This document shows, piece by piece, positions 41,711 through 49,868 of a stretch of DNA of 64,000 nt (within the stretch, counting starts at the first letter, position 1; each line of letters begins with the position of its first letter). The notes under the pieces are model-generated. The model saw only the letters and a list, made by a program, of their open reading frames with translations, was not told where the DNA came from and ran no database searches. The translations under genes and the position numbers were made by a program. The stretch lies in the NCBI RefSeq assembly GCF_004345365.1, contig NZ_SLVF01000014.1, positions 62,001 through 126,000 of the forward strand. The letters run 5' to 3'. Source of the DNA: Kribbella sp. VKM Ac-2568 (GTDB lineage Bacteria > Actinomycetota > Actinomycetes > Propionibacteriales > Kribbellaceae).

Positions 41711-42991
41711 TCAGCCGGCCTTGCGTTCGTTGGAGGATGGGAGCAAGTGGGGCGGCAGCATGCGGATGAAGTCCGCGAGCGCGACGATCGGTACGCCGAG
41801 TCCGCGGGCCGCCCGCGCCTTCACCGACAGGCTGTCCACGTCGGCGGCGACCAGGAACGTCGTGTCAGGTCGCACCGACTCCTGCGGGATGAACCCCGCA
41901 GCCACCGCTCGGTCCCACCACACCTCGCGCCGCTCGACCATGTCGCCTGTGAACACCATCGTGCTCCCTGCGGGAAACGCTCGTGCACCAGGCCGCGCCG
42001 GTACGACGTATCGCCCGTTGCTTGCTCGGACCAAAGCATCATCAACGTCGGAAGCGCGATGCCCGAGCATCACCGCCACCCGGTCCAGGTCGTTGCGCTC
42101 TTCGGCGCTGACCTCGAAACCTTCGGTCCACAAGGCATCCGCGAGATCCGCTACGTAGACCCGGTGCAGCTCGTCCACCTGCGACCGGCTCAACCCGAGA
42201 TCGGTCGCCACGTGCACGAGCTGATCCGCGCCCTCCTGGTTGATCTCGCGATCGGCCAGGATCATGTCGAGCACGGCGAGGTACGAGTCGGCCTGCGGCG
42301 GCTCCGGAACGCGGGGCAACTGGTCGACCAGACGACTCATCCACCCGTGCCGGCCACCCGCGTGCACCGGCCGCACGGTGGGCGTGAACTCCCCACCGGG
42401 TATCGAGGGCCACCTCAGCCGGCGGACCTCGTCGTACGCCCATTGCCAGGGCGGTGGTGAGGGGAATGCGCGCAGATAGTGACTGAAGAGTTGGGCGGTC
42501 GCGCGAGTATCCGCGAGCGCCGAATGCCAGCCCTCGATGGAGATGCCGGCCGCCGAACAACACGCGCCGAGGGTGCGCTTCGCGCCCGGATACAGATAGC
42601 CCGCGAGCGCCATCGTGCACATCGACCGCTCGGTGATCAGCGGAACTGCGAAGCCGAGGCGGGCGAACTCCGCGCGGAGAAAACCGAGGTCGAACTCGAC
42701 GTTGTGCCCGACAACCATCCGGCCGGCGAGCAACTCCCCCAGCTCGCGCGCGACATCGGCGAACTCGGGCGCGGCGAGAACGTCCGCGGTCAGAATCCCG
42801 TGGATATGTTGAGGTCCGAGGTCGCGCTGCGGATTCAGCAGCGTCACCCACTCGCGCTCAACCCGGCCGTGCGCGTCGAGCAGCACGACGGCGATCTCGA
42901 TCACCCGATGCCGGTGTCCGGGCAGCAGGCCGGTGGTCTCGGTGTCGATGACGGCATACATCCCCGGCGCCTCCTCCAGCTCGAATTCCAA
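41711..42991 (-). CDS. DEDDh 3'-5' exonuclease with C-terminal BRCT domain
   Basis: 426 residues. The N-terminal exonuclease domain has all three Exo motifs: AVIDTETTG, VVGHNVEFDLGFL and WHSALADTRATAQL. A middle helical region (LAVLDMILADREINQEGADQ) resembles a TerB-like or linker segment. A BRCT domain closes the protein (GSTMVFTGDMVERREVWWDR, VPIVALADFIRML). Such DnaQ-like proteins are proposed in replication or repair proofreading. The start may be ATG 42991 or the later ATG before YAVIDTETTG. Confidence 0.9.
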   Translation of the reverse strand: MEFELEEAPGMYAVIDTETTGLLPGHRHRVIEIAVVLLDAHGRVEREWVTLLNPQRDLGPQHIHGILTADVLAAPEFADVARELGELLAGRMVVGHNVEFDLGFLRAEFARLGFAVPLITERSMCTMALAGYLYPGAKRTLGACCSAAGISIEGWHSALADTRATAQLFSHYLRAFPSPPPWQWAYDEVRRLRWPSIPGGEFTPTVRPVHAGGRHGWMSRLVDQLPRVPEPPQADSYLAVLDMILADREINQEGADQLVHVATDLGLSRSQVDELHRVYVADLADALWTEGFEVSAEERNDLDRVAVMLGHRASDVDDALVRASNGRYVVPARPGARAFPAGSTMVFTGDMVERREVWWDRAVAAGFIPQESVRPDTTFLVAADVDSLSVKARAARGLGVPIVALADFIRMLPPHLLPSSNERKAG

Positions 42992-43376
42992 CCTGCCTCA
43001 ACCCAACCACACCCCACCGACACTTTCCGTCGACCGCCCCCACGCGGGCTCCACGGACAACCTCAAACACACGACTCGACAGCCACACCTGCACACGTTG
43101 CCGCACGAGACAAAACGACGGCCGCAATTCGTTGTAACGAACGCATTGGAACGATCGATAGGCCAGATGCGTGGGGGGAACGCCGGACGGCGCCGCGCAT
43201 CAAACGAATGCGCCGCAACGCGCGCCAAGGGGGAATCACTGATGAGTCAGTCATCGGCATCTTCGTCCTGGTCAGACCGCTCGTCTGGTTCGTCTGGACC
43301 AACAGCGCACTGAACGCGTTCCGGCGTTCGCTCGGTGCCCGCCGAGAACGCCTTGCGCAGCTCACAACGGAGTGAC
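42992..43376. other. 385-bp gap with possible small ORFs only
   Basis: AGGGGG followed 8 nt later by ATG 43242 opens a 23-codon serine-rich frame ending at 43313. A second frame (ATG 43208 to stop 43375) encodes a 55-residue peptide with one hydrophobic stretch (VIGIFVLVRPLVWFVW) and stops just before the next gene. Neither is secure. Confidence 0.5.
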
Positions 43377-44057
43377 ATGCAACTGACTATCGACACAAGT
43401 CTCAGGCCGCGGCTTCTGGAGTTCGTCACGGACTCCGAGGCAGTGGAGGATCTCGCGAGCTACTACCAGGATGGACCGCGCGGTACGGGGTACAGCGGGC
43501 GGTGGTTCGAGCGGATCGGGACGCCGGAGGATCAGGAGCGGGACCGGAACAGGCTGACGGCTGATGACATCGTTGCCATATCGGCCCTGGGGATCCGGTT
43601 GCCGATCACGGTGTCCAGCCGGCTGCTGGTCAAGGACGCCGCCGAGATCTCCGAACTGCTGGCGGAGATCCCTGCGGATGTGGACCTCTGGGACGCCTCC
43701 AGGTCCGACCTCGGGCCGCGGTCGGCGGCCGGCCGGCTGTTCCAGCGGTTCCGGGCGATGGCGTGGAACGGCGGGGAGCATGGGACCTCCGGAGTCACCG
43801 CGAGCAAGCTGCTGGCTCGCAAACGGCCCCTGCTGATCCCGATCTACGACCGCCAGGTGAGGACTCTGGTCGGCCTGAGCAACGGCGCGAACTGGTGGGT
43901 GTCCTTGAACTCGGCGCTGACCCAGGAGCTCCGCGAGCACCTCGAGGTGCTGCACCAGGAAGCCGGCCTCGAACCGATCATCACCCCCCTGCGCACGCTG
44001 GACGTGGTCCTGTGGCTGCGCGCCCGCCGGCACGCGGCGGCAGCCCGCGCTTCCTGA
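43377..44057 (+). CDS. DUF6308-type protein (first copy)
   Basis: 226 residues from ATG 43377, with CGGAG 5 nt upstream. LTADDIVAISALGIRLPITV, GVTASKLLARKRPLLIPIYD and the RWFERIGTPEDQ region match an actinobacterial family of unknown function usually labelled DUF6308 (recalled, not searched). The layout, an N-terminal acidic helix, TADDI motif, then KLLxxKRPxLxPxxD, recurs in the gene at 62274-62900, so the two are paralogues. A helix-hairpin-helix-like character is possible. No catalytic site is recognised. Confidence 0.7.
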   Translation: MQLTIDTSLRPRLLEFVTDSEAVEDLASYYQDGPRGTGYSGRWFERIGTPEDQERDRNRLTADDIVAISALGIRLPITVSSRLLVKDAAEISELLAEIPADVDLWDASRSDLGPRSAAGRLFQRFRAMAWNGGEHGTSGVTASKLLARKRPLLIPIYDRQVRTLVGLSNGANWWVSLNSALTQELREHLEVLHQEAGLEPIITPLRTLDVVLWLRARRHAAAARAS

Positions 44058-44064
44058 CCAACGC

Positions 44065-44089
44065 CCGTACGCCGGGGGGAGGCGTACGG
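44065..44089 (+). terminator. Hairpin just after the first DUF6308-type gene
   Basis: CCGTACGCC, a seven-base G-rich loop, then GGCGTACGG: a 9-bp stem 8 nt after the stop. Confidence 0.55.
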
Positions 44090-44139
44090 CGCAGGGGGAC
44101 CTTTCGCTGATCGGGGGGGCGTCAGCGCGAGGAACCTCC

Positions 44140-44181
44140 CCACCGGCAGGACGTCAGCCAGGGATGACGTCCCGCCGGTGG
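44140..44181. terminator. 17-bp hairpin between convergent genes
   Basis: CCACCGGCAGGACGTCA and TGACGTCCCGCCGGTGG pair with a single G-U, around an 8-nt loop. It can stop transcription from both sides. Confidence 0.6.
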
Positions 44182-44241
44182 CTCGTCAGCTTCGAAGACG
44201 TCCGCCTGCCTTCGGGGCTCCCGCCGGTGGCTCGTCAGCTT
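44171..44241. repeat. 22-bp direct repeat at the 3' end of the amidase gene
   Basis: A 22-bp segment beginning CCCGCCGGTGGCTCGTCAGC occurs at 44171-44192 and 44220-44241. The second copy contains the stop codon of the amidase gene, so the gene end has been copied downstream. Confidence 0.9.
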
Positions 44242-44894
44242 GGGGCGACGCTGGGCTCGTCTGCCGGTGGGATGTCCACGGCGATCTCCTCGCCGAGGGT
44301 CGCGCCGTCGGCCAGGTCGAGGTCGTCGCCGCTCCAGAAACGCCCCGGGTCATACCAGTTGGGACGCCGCCCGGGCGGCAGCAGGCCCATCTCCTCATAC
44401 GTCACGGCGACCACCTCCGCGCAGTACGCGGTCTCCAACTCCCACTCGCGTTCGCCGCGACGGAACTTGGGAATCCGCCCGCGCAACCAGCGCGACGCCA
44501 GCCGGGCGGTGGACGGGAACGGCGTACCGTCCAGGCGCGCCACGGTCCGCAGTACGGCGTCCTCGGTCTCGCGGGTGATCGGGTACTCGAGCTGGCGCAA
44601 CCATGCGCGCTGGCCGTACCGCCGGGACCAGACGAGCACCGCGTCGCGCAGATCATGCAGCTGTACGCCGCGGTGGTGGCTCCCGGTCCACACGTCCGGC
44701 AGGGAACGACCGAGCTCGGCGTGCCACATCAGCGGCGGCAGATCCTCGATCACGATCGCCATGCCGACGTGGTTGATCGGGCTGTTCGTGGTCAGCTGGA
44801 TCGCGCGATCGGCCGCGCTCTCCCCGCGGAACAGCCAAATGTCACCTGTTCGTGTCAGTTCCGTAGCGTCATCCAGTGAAATCCGTGTCTCCAC
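44235..44894 (-). CDS. Permuted papain-like amidase (NlpC/P60-related, YiiX type)
   Basis: 219 residues from GTG 44894. GDIWLFRGESAADRAIQLTT and SPINHVGMAIVIEDLPPLMW supply the catalytic His early, and ELETAYCAEVVAVTYEEMGL supplies the Cys late, the circularly permuted order of the YiiX/C92-type hydrolases. No signal peptide is visible, so it acts inside the cell, on lipid or peptide amides by family analogy. The start is probably leaderless, from the shared promoter at 44895-44911. Confidence 0.75.
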   Translation of the reverse strand: METRISLDDATELTRTGDIWLFRGESAADRAIQLTTNSPINHVGMAIVIEDLPPLMWHAELGRSLPDVWTGSHHRGVQLHDLRDAVLVWSRRYGQRAWLRQLEYPITRETEDAVLRTVARLDGTPFPSTARLASRWLRGRIPKFRRGEREWELETAYCAEVVAVTYEEMGLLPPGRRPNWYDPGRFWSGDDLDLADGATLGEEIAVDIPPADEPSVAPS

Positions 44895-44911
44895 ATAGTT
44901 AGGTTAGTGAC
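44895..44911. promoter_or_regulatory. Symmetric bidirectional promoter for two leaderless genes
   Basis: Only 17 bp separate the GTG at 44894 (minus) from the ATG at 44912 (plus). TAGGTT on the plus strand (44900-44905) and TAACCT on the minus strand (44906-44901) each lie exactly at -12 to -7 from their start codon, the spacing of a -10 box for a leaderless message. There is no Shine-Dalgarno sequence on either side. Confidence 0.55.
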
Positions 44912-45067
44912 ATGAAGGCATGGAAGGTCGTAGGGCTGGCTGGGCTCGTCGGAGTCGCCGCCACCGGTGTCGTGATCGCGCGGGGCGAGCGGAAGCGCCA
45001 CGCCTATACCCCCGAGGAGGTCCGCGACCGTCTCAAGACCCGCGTCAAGGAAGCGGCCAACGCGTAG
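44912..45067 (+). CDS. 51-residue single-pass membrane protein
   Basis: MKAWKVVGLAGLVGVAATG begins the protein: one transmembrane helix (about 5-24), then a basic and charged cytoplasmic tail (EEVRDRLKTRVKEAANA). It resembles small YtxH-like membrane anchors. Good coding composition and a leaderless-type start support it despite its size. Function unknown. Confidence 0.7.
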   Translation: MKAWKVVGLAGLVGVAATGVVIARGERKRHAYTPEEVRDRLKTRVKEAANA

Positions 45068-45141
45068 CAGTACCTCGTACTGCGCACCCGGGCCGAGGTC
45101 GGCACTCACCTGAAGGTCGTGCCGGGCTGACCCGCGCACGG

Positions 45142-45633
45142 CTAAAGGTTGTGTAGGGCAACATCTTTCAGGCGGCCGGACTCGATCACGGCCGTCTGGA
45201 AGGTGCAGTGCGGCTGGCGCCGGCGATCCGTCGGCGAGCCCGGGTTGAGCAGGCGGAGACCGCGGGGCGTCGTCGTGTCCCACGGGATGTGGCTGTGCCC
45301 GAAGACGAGCAGATCCACGTCCGGGTAGGCCTTCTCGCACCGCTCCTCGCGACCTTTCGCCGCGCCTGTCTCGTGCACGACGGCCACGGACAGCCCGTCC
45401 AACGCCACTCGGGCGACCTCCGGCAGCCGCTCCCGCAGTACCGGACCGTCGTTGTTGCCCCAGCAGCCGACCAGTCGCTGGGCCCGGTCTTCCAGCTCGT
45501 CGAGCAGCTCGACGTTCACCCAGTCGCCGGCGTGGATCACCACGTCGGCGTCGTCGATCGCCTGCCACATCGCGGCGGGGAGCCGCTTCGCGCGTACCGG
45601 CAGATGGGTGTCCGAGATCAGCACGAGCCGCAT
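45142..45633 (-). CDS. YfcE/MJ0936-type metallophosphoesterase
   Basis: About 163 residues. The metal-binding signature runs in order: LVLISDTHLP, DVVIHAGDWVN, VGCWGNNDG, VAVVHETG and LLVFGHSHIP, ending LLNPGSPTDRR. These are dinuclear phosphodiesterases of the calcineurin-like superfamily acting on small phosphodiesters. ATG 45633 is preferred because the DTH motif then lies near the N-terminus as usual; GTG 45654 is an alternative. Confidence 0.9.
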   Translation of the reverse strand: MRLVLISDTHLPVRAKRLPAAMWQAIDDADVVIHAGDWVNVELLDELEDRAQRLVGCWGNNDGPVLRERLPEVARVALDGLSVAVVHETGAAKGREERCEKAYPDVDLLVFGHSHIPWDTTTPRGLRLLNPGSPTDRRRQPHCTFQTAVIESGRLKDVALHNL

Positions 45634-45667
45634 GGCTCCCACTCTGCCAGACACCCTCGCCAGGAGT

Positions 45668-46657
45668 TCAGCCGTTCAGTGCCGCGATCAACTCCCGTTC
45701 GCGTTGTGGGCTGAGGCCCGCCTTGCGCTCCCGGTCGAGACCGAGCTCGCGCTCCCAGACCAGCGTGTCCGCCACGAACGACTCCCGCGAGCGATGCTTC
45801 AGCCCCGCCGCGATCGCCGCCTGACCGCTGCGGTTCGACCAGCCCTCGTAACCAGGCTCGGTCAGCCACATCGCGAGCGAGTCGGGCCCCATGTACTGCT
45901 CGACCTTCTGCTCCTCCAGCCACTCCCGCGGTGCGAGCACAACCGGCCCGGTGTGCCCGCCGACCGACCGGATCAGGTCGATCCACTCGCCGAACAGCAC
46001 CACCGGGCCAACGGTGTCGAAGGTCCCCGTCGTGCCCTTCTCGGCGCAGTCCAGCAGCCAGGACGCGAGATCCCGTACGTCGATCACCGACGTCGGCTGC
46101 TCGGGTGTGTCCGGGACCAGGAGCGGCTCCTCAGGCGCTCGCGCGGCGCGGGCGACCCACGCCCCGGCCCGGTCGCTCTTGTCCCCCGGCCCGCCGATCA
46201 GGCCGGCCCGCGCGATCACCAGGCGATCCCCCACCGCCTCGAGGGACGCCTGCTCCGAGGCGACCTTGGCCTCGCCGTACAGCTCCCGATCGACGACGTC
46301 CTGATCGGTCGCCTCCCGCAAGGCCGCGGACTCGTCGGCTCCAGGGGTGTCGAACTTCTCGTACGCATTGCCGGATGACACGTAGGTCCAGTGCTTCGCG
46401 CGAGCGCCGAAGGCCTCCAGCGCGGCCCGGACGAATCCTGGCTGCCACGACACCTCGAACACGGCGTCCCACTCCTGCTCCGGTACGCCGTCGTACGCGT
46501 CCGGCTGGCTGCGGTCGGCGACGACGAGAGTCGCTCCGTCGGCCACGGCGCCGCTCTCACCACGGGCCAGACAGGTGACGGCGTGCCCACGAGCCAGCGC
46601 CTGGGTGGCGATCTCGCGCCCCAGGAAAGCGGTTCCACCAAGAATCAGAATGTCCAC
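45668..46657 (-). CDS. NAD-dependent epimerase/dehydratase-type protein (extended SDR)
   Basis: 329 residues. The Rossmann glycine motif is ILILGGTAFLGREIA; HWTYVSSGNAYE supplies the conserved Ser, and the usual YxxxK is read as YGEAKVASE. The C-terminal part is longer than a minimal SDR. Related actinobacterial proteins are labelled NAD-dependent epimerase or reductase without known substrate. Its stop lies 34 bp from the phosphoesterase start, so the two are probably one unit. Confidence 0.85.
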   Translation of the reverse strand: MDILILGGTAFLGREIATQALARGHAVTCLARGESGAVADGATLVVADRSQPDAYDGVPEQEWDAVFEVSWQPGFVRAALEAFGARAKHWTYVSSGNAYEKFDTPGADESAALREATDQDVVDRELYGEAKVASEQASLEAVGDRLVIARAGLIGGPGDKSDRAGAWVARAARAPEEPLLVPDTPEQPTSVIDVRDLASWLLDCAEKGTTGTFDTVGPVVLFGEWIDLIRSVGGHTGPVVLAPREWLEEQKVEQYMGPDSLAMWLTEPGYEGWSNRSGQAAIAAGLKHRSRESFVADTLVWERELGLDRERKAGLSPQRERELIAALNG

Positions 46658-46832
46658 CCGGACAGCAAATCAGGCGCCCCGGACAAAACCCACGATCTCT
46701 GCCCAGGGCAGACAGCCGGACACGCTTCGTCGCCTCTGATCTGCACCGAGTCAACCGTCCGGCAAACCCTTGCGGTGGGCACCTATCAGGCGCAATGTCA
46801 GCAGCAGGAGGACCAACTAGCAAGGGGGAGAA

Positions 46833-47147
46833 ATGGCTGCATTCGTTCAGATCATCGAGTACCGGACCTCCAAGCCGGACGAGGTCGCTGCGCTCACCGA
46901 GGAGTTCCGCAAGGCCCGTGAGGCCGCGGGTGAAGGCGAGGCTCCGGTCCGGGCGACGACCGGGCAGGACCGGGACGACCCGGGTCACTACCTGAGCATC
47001 GTGGAGTTCGCGTCGTACGAGGCGGCGATGGAGAACTCGAACCGCGCCGACACCACGGAGTTCGCGCAGAAGATGATGGCGCTCTGCGACGGCGAGCCGA
47101 CGTTCCACAACCTCGACGTCACCCAGTCGATGGAGTACACGCGCTAG
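46833..47147 (+). CDS. Small ABM-fold (antibiotic biosynthesis monooxygenase-like) protein
   Basis: 104 residues with AAGGGGG before the ATG. AAFVQIIEYRTSKPDEVAAL and GHYLSIVEFASYEAAMENSN show the dimeric ferredoxin-like ABM pattern. These proteins are often flavin- or quinone-related but also structural; no substrate is evident. It stands alone. Confidence 0.75.
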   Translation: MAAFVQIIEYRTSKPDEVAALTEEFRKAREAAGEGEAPVRATTGQDRDDPGHYLSIVEFASYEAAMENSNRADTTEFAQKMMALCDGEPTFHNLDVTQSMEYTR

Positions 47148-47241
47148 GACCCTAGGCAGGAGGCCCAGAGCACGAGGACCCGGGACACTTGCGAGAGCGG
47201 GCCGGGCGCCGGAGGCAGTTCGGCGCGCCGGCCCGCTTGGG

Positions 47242-47642
47242 TCAGACCAGGTCCGCGGCGCTGGATCCGGTCGTGGTCTTGTGTCCGTCGGCTCGACCGT
47301 CGCCTGGAGCGCGTACGGCGCCGTCGGGTTCATTGTCGGCCGGCTCGGTGTCGTCTGGTTCGGGAGCCGCGTGCAGGTCCGGCCAGGGCTGGGGTGGCAG
47401 GTCCGTTCTCACGTCCAGGTCCGGATCCGGGTCGGGGTCGGGGTCGGGGTCGTACCACTCGACCTCGGTGGCGCCGTGGTGACCGTGGATCGCGATCACG
47501 GACTCGATGCTGTCCCAGACCGTGGTGGTCGGTAGTCGCCGTACCAGCGGAGCGCGACCGCCCCATCGCCCGGAGCCGCCGCCCCGTCACCTGTCGGAGT
47601 TCCCATCAGCGACGTCGAAGACCTGCAGTTCACGTCAATCAC
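47242..47642 (-). pseudogene. Hypothetical protein gene interrupted by a frameshift
   Basis: A GTG at 47642 with AGAGG about 9 nt upstream opens a frame reading IDVNCRSSTSLMGTP onward to DGAVALRWYGDYR. Near 47535-47545 the coding signal moves to another frame, giving TTTVWDSIESVIAIHGHHGA, TEVEWYDPDPDPDPDPDLDV and an acidic tail ending at 47242. The original frame stops shortly after. The DP run comes from a tandem GGTCGG repeat at 47430-47452. I do not recognise the family. A single-base indel in this gene or in the assembly would restore about 133 residues. Confidence 0.45.
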
Positions 47643-47814
47643 TTCCACTTTCCTCTGCGGATGGGTTCACTCGTAGTGACGGCCCTGTCACCGGGTCATG
47701 ACGCGATTCCACAGAACTTTTTCGAACCTTCCGGAGAGCGCACCGTTCTCCCGACGTGATGCCGTCAGTGAGTCCGCCGCCGTCCCGACATCCGCCGGCT
47801 CGAGAGTGACCGCC

Positions 47815-48279
47815 TTACATACGCACCCACGGTCGCCAGGTGTCGACATCTGGCGCGTCGAGCGTCGTACCGGGGTCGAAGTACTGCGTACCCACTCCTG
47901 GCAGGTGGGCTGCAACCAGGATCTCCAGGTTCTCTGTCAACAACATCGGAACCTCCGGTCGCGCCTCGACCAACTTGTCGAAGATCGACCGTGCTTCCCG
48001 ATGGAGCATGGCCTCGGGCCGGTATCGAATGCCGATCTCGATCCCATAAGCATCGATCGCCTGAACCTCATCAGCCTCCGGCTCCGGCGACACATAGCCG
48101 TTGCGCTGAACCACAACTCCGAGCCATCCATCGTCCGCCTTCGCTCGGCCACGCAGACCGACCTCCTCACCAACGGCCTGCCCCGCAACCTGCTCGAACC
48201 CCAGCACGTCCGTCAGCCATCCGGCGACCACCGTTGGAGGCTCCTCCACACTCAAAAACACATTGTCGACGGTCGACAT
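47815..48279 (-). CDS. Probable immunity protein of the toxin operon
   Basis: 154 residues from ATG 48279, which shares its first base with the toxin stop codon, implying coupled translation. The protein is acidic and soluble (VQAIDAYGIEIGIRYRPEAM, PEVPMLLTENLEILVAAHLP). The N-terminus (FLSVEEPPTVVAGWLTDVLG) vaguely resembles a VOC fold. A small acidic protein immediately after a nuclease-toxin gene is the normal position of an immunity protein that binds and blocks the nuclease. This is inference from position, not from family. Confidence 0.6.
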   Translation of the reverse strand: MSTVDNVFLSVEEPPTVVAGWLTDVLGFEQVAGQAVGEEVGLRGRAKADDGWLGVVVQRNGYVSPEPEADEVQAIDAYGIEIGIRYRPEAMLHREARSIFDKLVEARPEVPMLLTENLEILVAAHLPGVGTQYFDPGTTLDAPDVDTWRPWVRM

Positions 48280-49577
48280 CAAGACCCCTTCGTGTAGGTC
48301 ACCAGCCGCCCATCGCCCAGAAGACAATGAACGACCCCCGCAATTGTCCTCCCCGGTTGACCAACCGCCCTGCGGAACGCGCGCAAGGCGGCAGCCTCCT
48401 CCAAGCCGACGTGCCTCCCGTCGATGACCACCTCACCACCCGGTGGGACTTGCTTGCCGGCGTCGAGGATGTTGCGCTTGATTGCATCGGCCTTGCCGCT
48501 CCTCAGTGTCTTGAACTCGACTTCAACCCCGCGGTCGGCGCGGCTCCTCCTCACCATCGAGTCCGGGTTCTTATCACCTGACCCGTGATCTGCCAGCCTG
48601 GCGTCGACCCGCCATCCTTCCTTCTCCAACCGCTTCGCCACGTCCAGTTCCTTGGGTTCGAAGGTGCCTTGCGGGTCGTGAACCCCAGGGGTGAACTCCA
48701 CACCCAGAGCACCTCGATGGAAGGCCGGGTCGAAGTCTGGGGCTTCGTCGAGTGCGACGTCTAGCTCCGGTACGACGACCGGCTCCTGCTGCCGAGTGTC
48801 TCTAGAACTGCCGACAAGTGCAGGGAGCTCGATATCAACCACAGGGGGCTCGGGTGCGATCGGGTTTTTGGTGTAGGTGTAGTTCGCGGTTACTCGGTCT
48901 GGGGTGATGGTGATGTGGGCTTCGGACCATTGTTGGCGGGAGTCGGCGGCCATGGACTTCAGGAGTTCTGCGACCGCCGGGCCGAGGTCGACCTGGATCT
49001 CGTACTGCGACTCCTCGGGCGGGTCCTGCTCTGTGATCTCGAGGTCGCCTGATTCCGCGACTAGGATCTCCAGTTCGATCGGCTCGGGTTCCTCGTACTG
49101 CTCTTCGGCCTTCTGTTGCTTGTTGCGGAGCTTCTCGAAGGCTTTCCGGGCGACCTGGATCAGCGGGGGTTCGTTGCCCTCGGCAGGTTCCGAAGGTTTG
49201 AACGGCAGCGACAGCCGCTCGACACGGCCGAAGACATCACGCTCGGCAATGTCCCCCGACCCGCCGGTCGCCTTGTTTCGGTCTGCCGACTGGGCGTCTG
49301 GCTGGTCGCTGGAGCGCGACGCGCCGACCAGCCGTTCGGCCCAAGCACGGGCTTTCGGCGGCGCCATCGACAAGTAATGCGCGGCCTGCTCACACGAACG
49401 GGCGGCCGCGTCCAGTTGTTGGGCGGTTACCGTGGCGCGGCCCTCGGAAGCGGCCATGGCTAGGGCAGCGTTCTCCCTACAGCGTTCGGCTGTGCGTTGG
49501 AGGTGGGCTACTACCTGCGGGACCTCGTCGAGACACTCGACGAGGCCGCGAGCGACTCGCTGCAGGTCGGAGGGCAT
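48279..49577 (-). CDS. Polymorphic-toxin-like protein with helical N-terminus and PD-(D/E)XK nuclease C-terminus
   Basis: 432 residues. Residues 1-85 are a helical region similar in size to an ESX/WXG100 partner. 90-300 is acidic and linker-like with Pro/Glu stretches. Residues of about 308-430 look like a CdiA-C-type tRNase/restriction-fold toxin: Glu310 (PKELDVAKRLEKEGWRVDA), PD at 338-339 (GDKNPDSMV), then ExK at 354-356 (VEVEFKTLRSGKADAIKRNI) and a final AGVVHCLLGDGRLVTY strand. Related toxins cut tRNA in rival cells. It follows the WXG-sized gene by 4 nt and precedes the likely immunity gene. Confidence 0.65.
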   Translation of the reverse strand: MPSDLQRVARGLVECLDEVPQVVAHLQRTAERCRENAALAMAASEGRATVTAQQLDAAARSCEQAAHYLSMAPPKARAWAERLVGASRSSDQPDAQSADRNKATGGSGDIAERDVFGRVERLSLPFKPSEPAEGNEPPLIQVARKAFEKLRNKQQKAEEQYEEPEPIELEILVAESGDLEITEQDPPEESQYEIQVDLGPAVAELLKSMAADSRQQWSEAHITITPDRVTANYTYTKNPIAPEPPVVDIELPALVGSSRDTRQQEPVVVPELDVALDEAPDFDPAFHRGALGVEFTPGVHDPQGTFEPKELDVAKRLEKEGWRVDARLADHGSGDKNPDSMVRRSRADRGVEVEFKTLRSGKADAIKRNILDAGKQVPPGGEVVIDGRHVGLEEAAALRAFRRAVGQPGRTIAGVVHCLLGDGRLVTYTKGS

Positions 49578-49581
49578 CTGC

Positions 49582-49842
49582 TCAGATCTGGTCGGCGTAG
49601 CTCTTGCAGCCGGCCGAGGCGATCTCCAGGGCCTCCGCGGCCTGCTCGACCGCCTTGCCGGCGGCGTCGAGGATCTCCGAGATGTCGCGGTCCACCCCGG
49701 TCGCAGTACCGGCGATCAGGCTCTCCACCTGGGCGCTGTGCTGGGTGAAACGGAGTTTGAAGCCGGCCAGGCCGCCCGCTGCCTGCTTGGCCTCGGCGGA
49801 GACCTGGTGCAGCTGTTCCTTGAGCCGCTGTACGTCGGACAC
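49582..49842 (-). CDS. Small helical WXG100-sized protein
   Basis: 86 residues, the length of ESX proteins, and predicted all-helical with a central turn (KQAAGGLAGFKLRF, AAGKAVEQAAEALEIASAGC). The WXG signature itself is absent; GLAGF occupies the turn. A protein of this size between a secretion-type ATPase and a toxin is probably a chaperone or co-secreted partner. 26 nt separate it from the membrane-protein stop. Confidence 0.65.
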   Translation of the reverse strand: MSDVQRLKEQLHQVSAEAKQAAGGLAGFKLRFTQHSAQVESLIAGTATGVDRDISEILDAAGKAVEQAAEALEIASAGCKSYADQI

Positions 49843-49868
49843 TTACTGCCTCTTCCTGAAAGTCGCTT

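Noticed and set aside
47430..47452. GGTCGG tandem repeat as a stand-alone regulatory element
   Set aside because: It is explained by the Asp-Pro repeat of the frameshifted gene on the minus strand.
47815..48279. VOC-family enzyme assignment
   Set aside because: Only the first 25 residues resemble VOC; metal ligands are not visible and the position argues for immunity.
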